Positions 62,431-64,000 of a DNA stretch of 64,000 nucleotides are shown here, one piece after another. The notes below the pieces were generated by a model, which was not told where the DNA came from, made no database searches, and was given only the letters and a program-made list of their open reading frames with translations. The stretch is from the NCBI GenBank assembly GCA_900315945.1, contig ONAZ01000003.1, positions 62,514 through 126,513 of the forward strand, in the 5' to 3' direction. Made by a program: the position numbers and the translations under genes. This DNA comes from an uncultured Lachnospiraceae bacterium. Its GTDB lineage: Bacteria > Bacillota > Clostridia > Lachnospirales > Lachnospiraceae. Position 1 is the stretch's first letter. Each line of letters starts with the position of its first letter.

Positions 62431-64000
62431 TTATAAATATGCTCTGTCAAGTTCTTCGAAAGTATGTCCATCTTCTATGAGTTTCTCGATATCTGACTTT
62501 GCTAGAGAAAAAAGCTCTGCATCATTATAAATATCTGCTAATTTAAAGTTAGCTTCTCCGGATTGGCGAATTCCCATTATATCGCCAGGTCCACGAAGCT
62601 TTAAATCTTCATTTGCGATAAAGAAACCATCATTGCTGGAATTCATTATTGATAGACGTTTATTAATTTCAGAGCCTTCAGAGGAATCTATAAATATACA
62701 ATAGCTTTGATAACTACCTCTTCCAACTCTACCTCTAAGTTGGTGAAGTTGTGCCAGTCCAAATCTGTTGGCATTTTCTATCATAATTGTAGTGGCGTTA
62801 GGGTTGTTGACTCCCACCTCAACTACCGTTGTGGATATAAGAATATCAATTTCTCCTTTAATAAATCGCTCCATTACGTCATTTTTCTCATTTGGCTTCA
62901 TTTTCCCATGAAGGACTTCAATTCTTATATTATTAGGCATATATTCTAGAAGTTTTTCTTTATAATCAAGAACATTTTCTGCTTCTGTAATCTCCTTTGC
63001 TTCCACAAGAGGACATATAATATATGCTTGATGGCCTTTTTTTATTTCAGACAAAATGTGTTTGTAAGAATTGGGACGCATATTCTCTTTCACAACACAG
63101 TTCTTAATAGGTAGTTTCGTCTTCGGGACGTCTTTTATATTAGAAATATTCATTCCCATATAAATAATCATAGAAAGGGTTCTTGGAATAGGCGTTGCAG
63201 ACATAACAATAGTAAAAGGATTATAACCCTTGTTACTTAGTGCTTCTCTTTGTTTTACACCGAATCTATGCTGCTCATCAGTAATTACTAACCCGATACT
63301 ACCAAATTCCACCTTGTCTTCAATTAAAGCATGTGTTCCAACAACAAATAATTGATTATTGTTATTTATTTCTTCAAGTATTTCTCTTCTTTCCTTTGCT
63401 TTAGTAGAGCCTGTAAGACATACAACTTTATAATCTAATCCAAATAATGTAATTAAATCCATAAAATCCTTGTAATGCTGTCTGGCAAGCACTTCTGTTG
63501 GCGCCATAATTGCCGCCTGATAGCCGTTTGAAACCATATAAAGCATGGAAAGAAAAGCAACAATGGTTTTTCCAGAGCCAACATCACCTTGAATTAATCT
63601 TTGGGTTACAAAAGGGGATTTAAAATCATTTAATATATCTTTTAAGGCCATTTTCTGACCATTTGTTAGTTCGTATGGTAACTTAGTTATGGCATTTTCA
63701 ACTATTTTTTCATTAGTTATTGAAAATGTGTTATCTATCTTAACCTCATTAGAATTATAATATTCAAGACTAAGGAGAAACTTAAATATCTCATCGTATG
63801 CCAGTCTTTTTCTTGCATTATAGTAATCATCTAAAGTATCTGGATTATGAATATGCTTTAGAGCATCATTAATGCCATAGAGATTATTATTTTTTATAAT
63901 TTTTTCTGGCAAATACTCTTCAAAAGTAACATTATTTAGAGCTTCTTCTACAGTTTTAATAATTAATTTATTAGATATCCCCTTAGTAACTGAATAAATT
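62431..64000 (-). CDS. recG: ATP-dependent DNA helicase RecG, 5'-truncated by window edge
   Basis: RecG remodels stalled forks and junctions. The frame is open to the right edge, and upstream residues read 'IYSVTKGISNKLI', matching RecG, so the start is outside. A TTG at 63912 is not the start. Visible are Walker A 'GDVGSGKT' (about 63565-63588), the 'DEQHRFGVKQR' box, 'MSATPIPRTL', motif V/VI 'QLRGRVGRG', and the closing 'RGPGDIMGIRQSG'. The N-terminal wedge domain is largely beyond the window. Confidence 0.96.
   Translation of the reverse strand, partial: IYSVTKGISNKLIIKTVEEALNNVTFEEYLPEKIIKNNNLYGINDALKHIHNPDTLDDYYNARKRLAYDEIFKFLLSLEYYNSNEVKIDNTFSITNEKIVENAITKLPYELTNGQKMALKDILNDFKSPFVTQRLIQGDVGSGKTIVAFLSMLYMVSNGYQAAIMAPTEVLARQHYKDFMDLITLFGLDYKVVCLTGSTKAKERREILEEINNNNQLFVVGTHALIEDKVEFGSIGLVITDEQHRFGVKQREALSNKGYNPFTIVMSATPIPRTLSMIIYMGMNISNIKDVPKTKLPIKNCVVKENMRPNSYKHILSEIKKGHQAYIICPLVEAKEITEAENVLDYKEKLLEYMPNNIRIEVLHGKMKPNEKNDVMERFIKGEIDILISTTVVEVGVNNPNATTIMIENANRFGLAQLHQLRGRVGRGSYQSYCIFIDSSEGSEINKRLSIMNSSNDGFFIANEDLKLRGPGDIMGIRQSGEANFKLADIYNDAELFSLAKSDIEKLIEDGHTFEELDRAYL

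Overview
The window is AT-rich (about one third G+C by eye), densely coding, and reads as the chromosome of a Gram-positive Clostridia member, most likely Lachnospiraceae. Supporting signs are the order mreB-mreC-mreD-PBP2-minC-rodA-mgsA, SepF, LspA, RecU, an L27 with the cleaved Firmicute extension next to its protease Prp, a LysM/YneA-like gene divergent from lexA, the paired radical-SAM genes TIGR03960/TIGR03936, a long HisIE and a sortase-type C-terminus. The genus cannot be fixed from sequence reading alone. No rRNA, tRNA, insertion sequence, prophage or CRISPR array was found.

Layout. 1-11.6 kb (+): ybeY (cut by the window edge), a YerB-like protein, a broken lipid-II/oligosaccharide flippase, a FAD protein, mutS-mutL-miaA and a YnbB-type PLP enzyme. 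11.6-20.2 kb (+): a cell-shape cluster (mreBCD, PBP2, minC, rodA), then mgsA and a lipoprotein D,D-carboxypeptidase. 20.2-27.2 kb (+): a P-loop protein, HlyD-like protein, yggS, sepF, aroB, lspA, rluD-like, an Asn-rich membrane protein and dtd. 27.2-28.9 kb: a 525-nt non-coding stretch with a large palindrome, then a Xer-type recombinase. From 28.9 kb nearly everything is on the minus strand: a beta-helix surface protein, plsC-like, lexA (divergent from a LysM gene under a multi-box operator), the ribosome/GTPase cluster rplU-prp-rpmA / obg-yhbY-nadD::yqeK-rsfS, a phosphorelay/LytTR/surface-protein cluster (38.2-44.2 kb), radical-SAM genes, a partial histidine operon (hisZGDB-IE), recU, rluA-like, and coaD-rsmD-cinA-pgsA-rimO-rpoZ-gmk-yicC. 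rqcH (+) and the 3' part of recG (-) close the window.

The most notable points. (1) Two 12-bp direct repeats 21 bp apart lie about 80 bp upstream of both the DUF3021-LytTR operon and the sortase-anchored surface gene, which suggests one LytTR regulon tied to a multi-step phosphorelay. (2) A three-copy hairpin family has a near-identical 20-nt loop and a conserved one-base bulge, but outer stems that differ in sequence while staying complementary. (3) A palindrome of about 285 bp containing a perfect 28-bp inverted repeat sits just upstream of the Xer recombinase gene. (4) MinC is encoded without minD/minE beside it and has lost the MinD-binding RSGQ motif. (5) Methylglyoxal synthase has Cys where the catalytic Asp of GGDQQ should be. 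(6) About seven LexA-box-like 14-mers lie between lexA and the LysM gene. (7) A flippase gene is broken by a deletion with frameshift. Several genes expected from related gene orders (minD, minE, ylmH, divIVA, remA, rng, hisA/F/H) are absent from their usual places.
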